Origin: Pyrus communis
Taxonomy: Eukaryota > Streptophyta > Magnoliopsida > Rosales > Rosaceae
Assembly (NCBI RefSeq): GCF_963583255.1
Contig: NC_084807.1
Span: 27,912,381 to 27,976,380, forward strand
Reading direction: 5' to 3'
Length of the DNA stretch: 64,000 nt
This document shows, one piece after another, positions 37,140-48,372 of the stretch (position 1 is the stretch's first letter; each line of letters opens with the position of its first letter). The notes under the pieces were generated by a model, which saw only the letters and a list, made by a program, of their open reading frames with translations, made no database searches and had not been told where the DNA came from. A program made the position numbers and the translations under genes.

Positions 37140-37306
37140 TTAGGATCCTTTCCTGAGCAAAGGGTGATGATCCTCCTGACCAAGCTCATCGGGCCGTTGA
37201 AATTTTATCCAACGGCTACAAACAGGGGGGCCCTTTAAAAATTATAATAATTGTAGTCATTGGATAAAATTTCAACGGTCTGATGGGCTTGGTCAGGAGG
37301 ATCCTC
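37140..37306. mobile_element. fold-back MITE
   Basis: Left arm gatcctcctgaccaagctca with tcgggccgttgaaattttat pairs with right arm ataaaatttcaacggtctga and tgggcttggtcaggaggatc. It abuts the hAT-like end at 37309. Confidence 0.7.
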
Positions 37307-37308
37307 AC

Positions 37309-37583
37309 TAGGGATGGGTAAATACCCATTGGTTATGGGTAACCACGGTTATCTGCCCATTTAAATTTGATAGTTATGGTTATGGGTAACCGTTTATATA
37401 AATAAATTGTTATGGGTATAACCGTTTACCCATAAAATTTAAATGGGTTATGGGTATTACCCGCGGTTATAAGCGGGTACCCATTTAACCGTTTATTTTA
37501 ATATATGTAAAACTATAAATAAATAAAAAAATTAGTTTCTAACTAAGTTTGGTATCCCAAGATATATTTGGTTATAAAGGGCC

Positions 37584-37636
<53 letters not shown>
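37309..37636. mobile_element. left arm of hAT-like element, second copy, cut by solo LTR
   Basis: Matches 32339 onwards (TAGGGATGGGTAAATACCC, gggtaaccg repeats, (TA)n tract 37590-37632). The arm resumes at 39794 (cacttaagagaaaaatatag) after the LTR. Confidence 0.65.
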
Positions 37637-37637
<1 letters not shown>

Positions 37638-37787
37638 GTGACAGCTTGTTTCGAATTATTCGTACCATAATTGTGAAATGATAATTTTGCCCTTGGTGGT
37701 TGTTTTGTTGTTTTGGTTGGTTACACCTGGACTACACACACTCACATACACCCATTCCTTTTTCCCATGTGTCTCTCTCTTTATCGT

Positions 37788-37838
<51 letters not shown>

Positions 37839-39788
37839 CTCACTTGTACGCACGGGACTCAAAACCTTTGCAAACATGACGGATCGAAGTGGAAAATAGT
37901 ACCTTTGTGTTCGTGAGGACCATACAAGTTAAACCATACCAAATTCAGGTAAGGAATCCTTCTATTTCACGTCGAACCATGAGCCTCCAATTTTGTCATT
38001 GTTCATGCACACGTGGAATATTGATTTTCAGGGAATTTGAAGCTTATAGGAAGCTTAGTGAGGTCCTTAGGAAGCTCAGGATGGTTCGTTGGGTGAAATT
38101 GGACGTCGAGAAAGCTAGTTTTGAAGTTAGCCGGGTTTTCTCAAATTTCTCCGGCGAGATCCTGAGATCTTTGAGGTTTCAAACAGGTATAACGTTGTTC
38201 TACTCATCTCCATCTTTCCATTGGTGCAAATTTCATAGAAAATGGTGAAGAAACAAGCGAGAAACAAATGTTTTAAAGATTTTCCAGTTTCCAGCGACCG
38301 GCAGCTCGCCTGAGAAGAAGACGGAATATATTGACGCCGTTAGTCAGTTTTAACGAAATTCGTTAGGGTTTAACGGAATATTCCTGACGGCGTTAACTGA
38401 CGTTGTTAGTGTGACTGTCACGTGGCCACGCGTGGGGGGCGCGTAGGTCCGTGCACTAGCCGGCGCGTGGGGTCTCGAAAAATTATTTTAAAAATATGGG
38501 AATGTTCGTGAGGTTGAGTAGATCACGTTGGTGTATCCAAACACCCTATTTGAGCATTGTATGAGAAGTTATTACCTAGTTTTGGTTATGTGCTTTAAAT
38601 TGACCTTTTTATAGTTATTTCTCATATAGGTGAGACTTATCCTGAGGACGAGCGCAGTCACTCAAGGCTCGGGGGTTACAACCCTTCCACATACCAGTGA
38701 GTGGGCTTTTGGTTTTCCGTATATACCTATATACTTGTGGTTTTTCCCAGAAAATGAAATTGAATGTTTATATGTTTTAAAATGTCATGCATAGTGGTTG
38801 CATATTTATTTATGCATAAGTAGTAGCATATATGTATGTTTGGTGCTGCGGACGCTTAGGTAAGTGCCAAGTAAGTTATAATTTATGGTTGTGACGTAGT
38901 AGTTATGTGAGATGCATAGAGAACTCATAACCTGCACCCCCGGTATTAGTGTTCTGGCCCAGAGTAGGGCATAGTCCTTCACATGATGTTCACATCCCAC
39001 ACCACATGCTCATCTTGGATCCAAGTTAGGTGCACAGTCCTGTTGTATATACCACTTTAGGTGGTTCCGACTCGTAGGTGACATGCGATTATTCGCCCAG
39101 TCTTCACGTGATCGTAGCACTTGAGCGTATTTAATTACACCCAGTCCTGTCGTACAGACCACTTTAGGTGGTTCCGACTCGTGTGTAGGTATAGTTAGTG
39201 AGTTATGGATTTGAGCTCTAGGTTCAGCCGTGCAGGTCATGTTAGGTGACTCCGGCTGACATGTTATTTACATTGATTGACATTACCTGGGTTACTTACA
39301 CTTTATGTTAAGGCATTCGACATGACATATTTCTGAACATGTTTTCGATATATGTGTATATTCTATTTTTTGGAAAACTATACAGGTTTTACGGCGAGTG
39401 GTTAGAACTTTTGATAATGAAATGATTTTGAAAAACTTTGTTTTTGCCTACTCACACTTTCTGTTTTGTGACCCTCCAAGTTCTAGTTTGGATTACTCTT
39501 TTGGTGGCTTACGAGGAATCCACAGCATCTCTAACAGATTATCACCAGTTTAGAACCACCTTGGGTGTGTTTAATTAGTTTTTGTTCCTCTAGACTGCAC
39601 TAGGCTTTCTATGCTCTGAATATTGTTTATCACGCTTAATCTTGCACTTGTACGTTAACTACATTATTTAGTAGTTTGGTTTTTATTTATTCGTACTTTT
39701 ATTATTATTTTTGCTTCCGCACTGTGCACATGGTTACATCACCCTCGCGTGACGGCTAGCACGCCTTGATTTCGGTCGGGGTGTGTCA
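37637..39788 (+). mobile_element. solo LTR 1 (plus orientation)
   Basis: Starts TGTGACAGC and ends GTGTGTCA, flanked by TGTCC (37632-37636) and TGCCC (39789-39793), a nearly perfect 5-bp target duplication. The uninserted paralogue at 32339-32845 shows the empty site. Length 2152 bp. Features: a CT microsatellite (37790-37833), gacggcgttaactgacg (about 38390), repeats of accactttaggtggttccga (39050, 39158), and cactttctgttttgtgaccc near 39450. No internal genes or second LTR of the same orientation, so a recombined solo LTR, probably Gypsy-type (tentative). Confidence 0.75.
37790..37833. repeat. (CT)n microsatellite
   Basis: CT dinucleotide tract of about 40 bp inside solo LTR 1. Confidence 0.9.
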
Positions 39789-39793
39789 TGCCC

Positions 39794-40122
39794 ACTTAAG
39801 AGAAAAATATAGTTGATAGAACAGGCTAATGTTTAATATATGTGATTGAATGTGCTAAAGCATTAGTGTTCGACAGTTTTGTTTTGGATCCTTTTGGTTT
39901 TGACCAATTCAATGTAATGATTACCTTGAGCATTTAGAAACATGTTATTATTAGATGATGCGTACCTCTATATATATATATATTTAATTAGCCTCGAGTT
40001 TTCAATTAATATTTGACCCAAAAATTAGAAATCGATTAAATGGCTTGGATCGATGAACATATATTTCTAAATAAAAATCCAAATATTTATCAAATTAGCC
40101 TATTAGCAGACTGATGCGTACT
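39794..40122. other. hAT-like arm remnant between two facing solo LTRs
   Basis: 39794-39990 continues the interrupted arm and matches 32650-32845. The remaining bases to 40122 are AT-rich without a gene. Confidence 0.55.
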
Positions 40123-40549
40123 TGACACAGCCCGATCGAGATCAGGGTATGCTGGCCGTCACGTGGAAGTGACGTAATCATGTGCACAGTGCGGAAGCTA
40201 ATAAAATAATAATATAAATAGTACGAATAACTAAAAACTAGCTTTACACAAGGTAATAACGAACAAGTGCAAGCGTAAATGTGAACACTAAGTTCATAAC
40301 ACGAAAACCTAATGCAGTCCGGGAGAAAACGACACAACAAAAGCACACCCGAAGGTGGTCCTACACTGGTGGTGGTCTGTCAGATATGCCGGGGAAATTC
40401 TCAGGGAAGCCACCAAACGTACTAGCCAACTAGAACCTGTAGGGGCGCAAAATAAAAGCGTGAGTGGGCAAAAACAAAGTTTTTCGAAAACCATTTAATA
40501 AATAAGTTCTAACCCCTCACCGTAAAACCTGTATACTTCCCAGAAAATA

Positions 40550-40592
<43 letters not shown>

Positions 40593-42326
40593 TCATGCAC
40601 AGAAATATGCTATGCCAAAACCTCGAAGAAAAATGCAAGTGCTCAGGTAATATCGCATCAATATCATATAATCTGTCAGCCGGAGTCACCTAATGTGACC
40701 TGTACGGCTGAATCTAGAGCTCAAATCTCCGTCTCATTAACTAGACCTGCACACGAGTCGGAACTACCTAAAGTGGTTTGTACGACAGGCCTGGGTGTAA
40801 TATAAGTACGCTCAAGTGCTACTATTACGTGAAGGCTGGGCGAATAATCGCGGGTCACCTACGAGTCGGAACCACCTAAAGTGGTCTGTACGACAGGACT
40901 GTGCACCTAACTTGGATCCAAGCTGAGCGTGTGGTGCGGGAGGTGAACATTACGTGAAGGACTGTGCCCAACTCTGGGCGGGAGCACTAACACCGGGGGT
41001 GCAAGTTATGAGCTCTCTATGCATCTCAAATCACTACTGAATGTAAACATAAATCACAACTCACCTGGCACTTACCTGTGCGTCCGCAGCACCAAGCATA
41101 TATATATATATATATATATATATGCAACTAACAATGCATAACAAACGGCAATATAATGCATGACATATAAACGAATAAACGTTCTAAATCAATTTCTGGG
41201 AAAAGTATAAGTATATAGGTATATACGGAAAACCAAAAGCCCACTCACTAGTATGTGGAAGAGTCGTAACCCCCTTGCATCGAGTGACCACGCTCGTCCT
41301 CGGGGTAGGTATCACCTATATGCGAAACAACTATAAAAACGTTAATTATAAAACACATAACCAACCTTAAAAAATAACTTCTCATACAATGCTCAAATGG
41401 GGTGTATGAATACACCAACGTGATCTACTCAACCTCAGGAACATCCCCATATTTTTAGAAAAAATTTTCACCGCCGCACGCGCCCGCACGCGCTGGCCAA
41501 GGCATGGCCACACGCGCCGGCCACGCGCAGGCACGTGCCTGGCACGCTGAAGGCGTCAGTTAACGCCGTCAGGAATATTCCGTTAACTTTAACGGATTTT
41601 GTCAATGGCGTGAGGAATATTCCGTCCAAACTGACGGAATATTCCGTCGTCTTCTCCAGCGCCGTCGCCGGCGCCGGAAAATCGGGAAAAACTTCAAATC
41701 ATCCTATCTTCTTCGTTTTTCAACCAAATTTCACAAATTTGGTACCAAAATGAAGCTTACAACGAGAGGAACAAAATCATACCACTTTCAAGTGCTAAAA
41801 TCCATGAAATCTCGCCGGGAAAATGCCCCCAACTCCGGCCAACCTCGAAACTCACGATCCCGACGTCCAAAACCTTCAAACGAACCACCCCGAGCCTCCT
41901 AAGGACCTCACCAAGCTTCCTACAAGCTTGAAATTCCCAAAAACATAAGAATTTACATATGCATAAACAGTGCCAAAAATCGGGTATCCCGAGTTCGACG
42001 TGAAAACGAAGGTATCCTTACCTGAAATGGGTATGGTTGAACTTCTACGGACCTCACGAGCATGGATATGTACTTTGTTTCTTCGATCTGTGAAGATTAC
42101 AAGGGTTTTGGAGTGTGTCCGTACACATGGAGAGGGAAAATGGGAGAGAGAGGGCTCGGGACAGGGAGTGCAGGGCAGAAAATGGTGAGGGTGAGTGTGT
42201 AGAAAGGTGTGTGGTCCACAACCAGCCACACCAAACTCAAAAACAACCACACAACGAAAATTCACACTAGGGGCAAAATCGTCTTTTCACGCATACGTTT
42301 TAAAATTTTTGGAACGGGCTGTCACA
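40123..42326 (-). mobile_element. solo LTR 2 (minus orientation)
   Basis: Read on the minus strand it starts TGTGACAGCCCGTTCC (from 42326) and ends GGGCTGTGTCA (40123), like solo LTR 1. TACT flanks both sides (40119-40122, 42327-42330), a 4-bp (or shifted 5-bp) target duplication. Length 2204 bp. It shares the accactttaggtggttccga motif in inverse form (near 40868) and the gacgccgt/taacgg blocks. The (TA)n tracts at 40553-40591 and 41098-41122 lie inside. No internal genes. Confidence 0.75.
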
Positions 42327-42539
42327 TACTTATCATAGATATACAAGAATATTAATTAACATACAACCATACATGATTCTTATCATAGATTAACCATCAA
42401 ATAATTGGGAGACATCGCATATATTCATAAATAATATTGCTGTTAATATAAAAATACATGTTAAATGTACTTATAATGGTATTTAATAGTTAGAAAAATG
42501 AAAATTATGACAAATTTCATTTTAATTTTCAAGTTGTTA

Positions 42540-42758
42540 AAAAAATAGGCAGACGGGTAAAAAAAAAAATGTAAACGGGTATGCGATTATGGGTATGGTT
42601 AACCGTTTATAAACGGTTATGGGTATGAGTATACCCATTTATGTAAATAGCCAACGGATAAAAGGTTAAGTGGGTAAAAGTTTAAGTGGGTAAAAGTTTA
42701 AACGGTTATGGGTAAATAATCGCGGTTACCTGCCCGCCATAACCGTTGCTCATCCCTA
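42540..42758. mobile_element. right terminus of hAT-like element
   Basis: Subterminal repeats (aaccgtttataaacggttat, ggttacctgcccgccataac) end in CATCCCTA at 42758, the inverse of the TAGGGATG starts at 32339 and 37309. The next 8 bases (attgtgtg) agree at 6 of 8 with those before 32339 (gttatgtg) but not with those before 37309 (atcctcac). Confidence 0.55.
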
Positions 42759-43118
42759 ATTGTGTGTTCAAGACGCATCAAATTATGTGTTTATTGCAAA
42801 AAAAACACTTGAAATACTCTTCAAATCAAAAAATAATTTCTCTAAAAACTCTTTCAGTCATTCTAAAAACACTTCTACACAAATAAATAGTTCTTATAAT
42901 TAGCAAAGGCACTTTCAAGTACCAAGGGCCCAAAGTACGAAAAGTACTAAAACGTTGGAATTTCAGTTGTAGACGCTACCCTATTTGTGAGTGCAGAGAA
43001 TCGTAGCCCAGACACCAAAGAAAGAGCAAACCTCATCCTTTCAGATTCTTGAGAGAGAGAGAGAGAGTTTGTGGATCTCACACTTGCAGTTGCATTAACT
43101 ACAAGCAACTCGAAAACG
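42759..43118. other. promoter region of DUF2470 gene
   Basis: AT-rich DNA with aaaacacttga/aaaacacttcta pieces of a degenerate MITE, then the 5' UTR with a GA run (43051-43068). I see no clear TATA box. Confidence 0.4.
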
Positions 43119-46100
43119 ATGATGATGATCGAGTCAGCCATGGCCGTACGATTCAACTCTGCCGCCACAAACCTCTGCTCCTCCACCTCCATGCGCTGTA
43201 ACTCCCTCCCTCTCTTTCTCCGCCGCCTCACTTTGACAGCTCAACTTTCTCTTCACATTTCTTCCCCGCTTTATCTCTGTTCCCACACAGGACGCTTCTA
43301 ATCTAATTTCTTTTGTTTGTTGCAGCTTGTCGTCCGACGTGGAGCTCAGACGAGGTGACCGGAGCCGTACACTGCCGCCTTTCTTGCACCGGCGGGTTCG
43401 CCGCGCCGTGGTAAGCAAACTAGTTTGATTTTTATTTTCGAGCAGCTGAGCATTTTCTTGCTGAATAAACCAACTTGAATTTCGAGGTTCCGAAAATGCG
43501 TAAATTTGATAAGAATTTTATACAGGAATCGAATTAGACGATCAAAGAATGGTTCAGTTGCAAAAAGGGGCAGTTTTGTTAAGAGTGGGATTCGGGCATC
43601 CGCCGGGCAGTTAGGGCCCGGCTCAGAGCCTGTAAAGCCAAATGGGAGGCCGCAATACCACCCATTTGAGGATATTGCCGAGTCCACATTGGAGACTAGC
43701 GGAGCTGCTAGACTTACAGCTGCAGAATCTGCTAGAACCCTTATTGAGGTAGTACATTGCATTCGATTGTTGATAAGTAGACGAAAGTTCGAAAATTTAA
43801 TTACTAAGGGCTCGTTTGGAAGTGCTTTTAATATGACTGAAAACGCTTTTGAAGAAAATATTTTTGGATTCCATATATGCTTCTTCAATGAAGCACTTCA
43901 AAGTGCTTTTCCAGGTTCACTTGCGTTTTTACTAAGGATTGGGTCCAAAAACATTTTCACCAAAAGCGCTTTCAATCATTTTAAAAGCACTTCCAAACGA
44001 GCCATAAATTGGACTAGTTTTGCTCACTTATGGATGCTCCCCATTTCATATTGAGTGTATTGCTAATGTTGCCCATAGTATGCCATTTTCAGGTTAACAG
44101 CAAAGCAACACTTATGTTTACGAGTTTGATCAATGACGAGGTTCATGAAAATATTTTATGTCCGGATTTGCCTTATGTAACAGATGAACATGGAAGTAAG
44201 TCAAGTATATGACTTTCTCATGATATGTTGGACTTTGGAATATTTTTCTTTCATTCAAAGTGAAGATTTTAACCCGCTCGAGCATGTTGCAGATATCTAC
44301 TTTCAAGTGAAGGATAGTGAAGACACTTTTCAGTCCCTAACTTCGGAAAATAACTTTGTGGTATGCAATTTTTATGAACAAATAGAACAATAATAGTCTG
44401 TAAAAATGATTGAATTCTAGCAGCAATTCTATGCTTTGGACTTTCTCTTACAAATTTGTGGGTTATTATAATAATGCAGCAAGTTATTATTGGGTTAGAT
44501 GCTATGGAAATGATCAATGAGATGGAGTTATCAGGCATTGATTTTGAAAGAGATGGGATTGAAGATGAAGATAGTGATGTTGAAGATGATGACGATGATG
44601 TGGAGGACGATGATGAAGAAGACATTGACTACGATTCGGTCTGTTTGTGTTTTCATTTCATTAGATGTGGGATGCACGGATGTTGTAAGACATTTCTAAT
44701 TATCTAATAGGTTTGTGTTTAGGACTGGGTTGCTGTTCTTGAAGATGAAGACGAAGATGATCTGGATGATTCTGACAAGTCTATTGGAGACTGGGCAAAA
44801 TTGGAGACTATGCGTTATTCTCACCCAATGTATTTTGCCAAGAAGCTAAGTGAGGTAATTATCCATTGTAATTTTCTTAACCTATCATGGAGTGATGTAG
44901 AAGTAACTGAAAAAATTAACTCGTTTGTTTTGTTTGTAACAACGGGGAATCCTTGAGCTTTTCATTTGCTTACTTGTTGTACCTCTTTTTCATTTGAAGC
45001 ATCTAGCTGCGGTCGTATCCCATTTCATGGTTTTTCATGAAGTTGTCAATTCTTTTTTCTGTGTCTCATATTTCCGCTTTTGTTTTTACGTTTCAGGTTG
45101 CTTCTGATGATCCTGTAGATTGGGCGGAGCAGGCTCCAGCTAGTTTGGCTATTCAGGGCCTTATAAGGCCTGCACTTGTAGAAGAACATTCTGTCATCCA
45201 AAAGCATCTGTCTGATCATCAGTCTGATAATGGTGGCATAGACGAAGTTGGGAGGACTGTCGAAGATGATTTAGAAGATCCTGTTACGATTAATGGCTAT
45301 AAATCAGGAACTTCCAAGGATAGTCCAGACTTGGCAGAGGAATTGGAGAATAAGAAAGATGAAGCACCGGGAAATGGGACTACATTTTACAAACTGGAGA
45401 TGGTTAAAATTCAGCTGTTTTCATCACATGGAAATCAGGTTTGTGTAAGGAAGGATTTTACTTGTATTTTTTTGGTTGAAGTGGGTGCGAGCTCCTTTTT
45501 AATAGTTATCTTTTGTTGCAATTCTCCACAGACTCTTGTTGAAGTAGAAGACTTTGTAAAAGCTCAACCTGATTGCATTGCACACTCGGCAGCTAAAATT
45601 ATATCTCGTTTGAAAGCTGGTGGAGAAAAGACCACGCAAGCTCTCAAGTCCTTGTGTTGGAGACTAAAGGGTCTTCAAGTGGAGGTACAACTTTTTTTTG
45701 GCCAACATATTCAAAGTTGTTATACAAGTTTCCAAATCTATTTCAAAGACGTAGCTGTAGGTTTTGCACAACTTTTTTTTTACAATTTTGAACCATTTCA
45801 AAACATATGCTCTCCGGAAAAAGGTTGTTTTTAGAGTGAAATGCCCTACTTATATGAGGTCGTCTTTAACACCCACGAAGAGGATTGATCTTTGTTGAAT
45901 TTTATTGCAGGAGGCAGTACTTATTGGTGTAGATTCCCTTGGATTTGACTTAAGGGTTTGCTCAGGGACACAAGTCCAGACATTGCGGTTTGCGCTTAAT
46001 ACGCGGGTATGTCAATCATCCTTGAGCCATGAGGTTTAATATTTCGTCTTTCGTTGTTACTCTTTGGAACCATTCAATACAATGTGCTTATGTTGAAAAG

Positions 46101-46232
46101 TAAGGTTGCCTATGATTACCCCGTCTACTCATGTGTTTTCAGGCGACTTCTGAGTACAGTGCGGAGAGACAACTCAATGATCTACTATTCCCAAGGATGC
46201 AGCACAAACCACAAACGGTGAAACAAAATTAG
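43119..46232 (+). CDS. At3g49140-like protein with DUF2470 (chloroplast, FMN-binding split-barrel relative)
   Basis: Function is not established. The family is often mislabelled PPR in databases. Eleven exons: 43119-43197, 43326-43410, 43526-43748, 44093-44195, 44293-44360, 44480-44638, 44723-44854, 45097-45438, 45532-45684, 45911-46006 and 46143-46232, giving 509 residues. The N-terminus (MMMIESAMAVRFNSAATNLC) looks like a plastid transit peptide. Conserved blocks: GRPQYHPFEDIAES, AARLTAAESARTLIEV, LPYVTDEHGNIYFQV, LTSENNFVQVIIGLDAME, a long Asp/Glu run (about residues 200-260), GDWAKLETMR, HPMYFAKKLSEV, DPVDWAEQAPA, and the DUF2470 block AQPDCIAHSAAKIISRLK and ALKSLCWRLKGLQVEE, then GVDSLGFDLRVCSGTQVQTL. 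The exon 5 start at 44293 was chosen because it restores the family's GNIYFQV. Intron 3 carries a MITE. Confidence 0.88.
43810..44003. mobile_element. fold-back MITE in intron 3 of DUF2470 gene
   Basis: Ends GGCTCGTTTGGAAGTGCTTT and its perfect inverse AAAGCACTTCCAAACGAGCC close a 194-bp element. Related degenerate pieces appear near 29400, 32100 and 42800. Confidence 0.8.
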
Positions 46233-46998
46233 CAAATTGAATGCTAACATTATCAACACCGTGAAGTGTCATCTTCTAGTTTGATTCCGGCTCGTTTCTT
46301 CATCGTGCCTCCTTGCAGAGATTTGGATATAACAGCTGAAGAGGTTGCCCAAAATTTACCCGCACAGTCCACCAGGTCGTTGTATTGTTAATTTCAATTA
46401 ATGATTTATGAAAATTCATTTTTTTTTTCCCGAAGCCTTGTGATTCTTGGCCTCGTAAATAATTTTTTGAACTTGCTCATCTTGCCGCTCGGTCTCATGC
46501 CGTTGAAATTTGATTCAGAAGTAACTCCGAACTAGAAACACTGCGATTTAACAAAGATATCGAGAACGTATTGTAGCATTTTTCCTGAATCAGTTTTTAT
46601 TCTCCTTCCTAGCAATCCATTGCTGTTGTTTCAACTGATCGGATTATAAGCTCAGGTTAAATATATTTTCTCCGGCGGCTGTTGAGATCGTGTTACTTTG
46701 ATGTTATAGTGCTTTTAGCAACGTAGGAACTGTATTGCAGAACAGAGTAAGAGATTTTAGCAAAGTAGTTTTCATTTTCCAGGATGAACTGGCTGCATTA
46801 TTTTTTATGATCCAAACGCAGTGTTTCGCTTATACAACATTTCGAATCTACAACTACAAGCAAGCATTTTATTCAGCGATCATGTTCTCGTACACATTGA
46901 TGAACAAAATGTGTACAAAGACCGGAAAACTACAACGGGTGCAAACCCCGGTTGAGGTTGTACCGTTGTACAATGTGTTCGATCTCCATTCGATCCAA
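46233..46998. other. intergenic between convergent genes
   Basis: Contains the 3' UTRs of the plus-strand DUF2470 gene and the minus-strand SARD4-like gene. No further gene or repeat recognised. Confidence 0.5.
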
Positions 46999-48021
46999 CT
47001 AATTTTGTTGCTGGATGTAGGTTTCATACACCAACTGAGCTGCAAAAATATCCACAACTGCAGAACCAACAGACTTGAACACAGTAATCTCCTCGCAACT
47101 TGTTCTCCCAACCTTCTCGCCGTTGATCAACTCCACCAACATTCCGCAAACATCCGCCTTCTCCATCACCCCTCTCTCGAAAGCACCCACCAGCTCCCCC
47201 GCCTCCTCCAGCGCCGCCTCATTGTCCACGAAAACCCTCCCTCTCCTCAACGCCTCATCGTCACATTCCTTCATGGAATGCTTGAAAGATCCAACCAAGT
47301 CCAAATGTGCCCCCGCCTTCAGCTTCTCTCCCTTCACAAGGGCCGCCTCCGAATTGGTGGCGCAGCTCACAATGTCTCCCATCCCAACCGCCTCATCCAA
47401 ACACCCATTGCTCTCAAAACAAACCCCATCAAACTCCGCACATTCTCTCATTTTCTCAGCCAAAATTTCCGCCTTCTCCGCGTTCCGGTTCCATATGATC
47501 ACCCTCCTCAAGCTCGGCCGTGCCGCTAAATGTGCTCTGATCAAATGCGGCGCCATAGCGCCCGCACCGATCATAACAAGTATTTCGCTGTCGTTTCGGG
47601 ATAAAATCCTAGAAGCTAAGCCTGAAACGCAGGAGGTTCTGTAAAGGGTGAGGGTGGTACCGTCCACGGTGGCGAGGGTTTGGCCGGTCGCGGAGCTGAA
47701 GAGCACATAACTTGCGTGCACTCCGGGTAAGTTTATGGTGGAGTTTCCGGGGAAGTAGGTGACGAGCTTGACGCCCAAGTAGGGGAGAGAAGGGGAGGAG
47801 GACCAGGAGGGCATGAGGAGGAGAGAGGAGAAGGGCGAAACGTCGTAGCTTTGGCGGATTGGGGATTGCAGAGAAGCTGAGACGGCGGGAAGGGAAGATT
47901 GGAAGTGGTTGATTAGGGTTTGGTGAGAGAGGATGGAGTGTAGAGACTCGGCGGTGACGGAAATTGGGGATGTTATGGTGGTGGTGGTGGTGGTGGTGGT
48001 TGATTTGGCGGCGGAAGCCAT
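46999..48021 (-). CDS. SARD4: SARD4-like reductase (ornithine cyclodeaminase/mu-crystallin family)
   Basis: NAD(P)H-dependent reductase. In Arabidopsis SARD4 reduces 2,3-dehydropipecolate to pipecolate, a systemic immunity signal, in the plastid. Single exon, 340 residues, slightly longer than the Arabidopsis protein. The N-terminus is Ala/Ser/Thr-rich with a run of eight Thr, from an ACC repeat (near 47976-48002). The substrate half has LLMPSWSSSPSLPYLGVKLV and YFPGNSTINLPGVHASYVLF. The Rossmann half begins VMIGAGAMAPHLIRAHL, with the IIWNRNAEKAEIL nucleotide-contact strand and DIVSCATNSEAALVKG; VDNEAALEEAGELVGA follows near the C-terminus. The frame is intact. The promoter contains three TTGAC(C/T) W-box cores within 350 bp. 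No introns, as in relatives. Neighbours agree with the Arabidopsis order around At5g52810. Confidence 0.92.
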   Translation of the reverse strand: MASAAKSTTTTTTTTITSPISVTAESLHSILSHQTLINHFQSSLPAVSASLQSPIRQSYDVSPFSSLLLMPSWSSSPSLPYLGVKLVTYFPGNSTINLPGVHASYVLFSSATGQTLATVDGTTLTLYRTSCVSGLASRILSRNDSEILVMIGAGAMAPHLIRAHLAARPSLRRVIIWNRNAEKAEILAEKMRECAEFDGVCFESNGCLDEAVGMGDIVSCATNSEAALVKGEKLKAGAHLDLVGSFKHSMKECDDEALRRGRVFVDNEAALEEAGELVGAFERGVMEKADVCGMLVELINGEKVGRTSCEEITVFKSVGSAVVDIFAAQLVYETYIQQQN

Positions 48022-48090
48022 TGATATCAGAGTTGATAGTTCGGGAGGCTTCGGTGTGAGTCTGAGAGAAGAGGCAAAGATATGAGAAGA

Positions 48091-48370
48091 TTGACCTGCG
48101 ATATGCTCTAATTTCTGTGACTGGTGGAGTCTATCAGAAAACTTGGACGGACGAGCATATCATATAGCGTTACGTTTAAACAATATTAACAGAACATTAC
48201 AGTAACAGCGTAAAAAATTCTATTTACGAAGATAGTAGGAAGGTAGGCATGGACCAAAACATACATATTTGTTTGACTGTAACACAATGTTACAGTAACG
48301 GTGTAAAAATTCTATTTACAAAGGTAGGAGGAAGGTAGGCGTGGACCAAGACATACATATTTGTTTGACC
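48091..48370 (-). promoter_or_regulatory. candidate W-boxes upstream of SARD4
   Basis: TTGACC at 48091-48096, TTGACT at 48273-48278 and TTGACC at 48365-48370, read on the plus strand. WRKY factors bind TTGAC(C/T). The two distal copies sit at the same place in the two units of the local tandem duplication. The short motif also occurs by chance. Confidence 0.4.
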
Positions 48371-48372
48371 AT
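48196..48372. repeat. 94-bp tandem duplication in SARD4 upstream region
   Basis: ttacagtaacagcgtaaaaa followed by ttctatttac, ggaaggtaggc, atggacc, acatacatatttgtttgac at 48196 recurs from 48290 with few differences. Confidence 0.85.

Noticed and set aside
37678..37899. Reading frames through the CT microsatellite
   Set aside because: Low-complexity Ser-Leu or Arg-Glu translation of a dinucleotide repeat.
37637..42326. A single full-length retrotransposon with the two LTRs
   Set aside because: The LTRs are in opposite orientation, each with its own target duplication, and no gag-pol lies between them.
37309..42758. A simple hAT element bounded by 37309 and 42758
   Set aside because: Flanking 8-mers (atcctcac, attgtgtg) do not match; the outer left end at 32339 fits better.
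44269..44625. Ser-rich minus-strand frame
   Set aside because: Antisense of the Asp/Glu-rich acidic run of the DUF2470 protein.
47075..47644. Plus-strand frame across the SARD4 gene
   Set aside because: Antisense shadow of the intact minus-strand enzyme.
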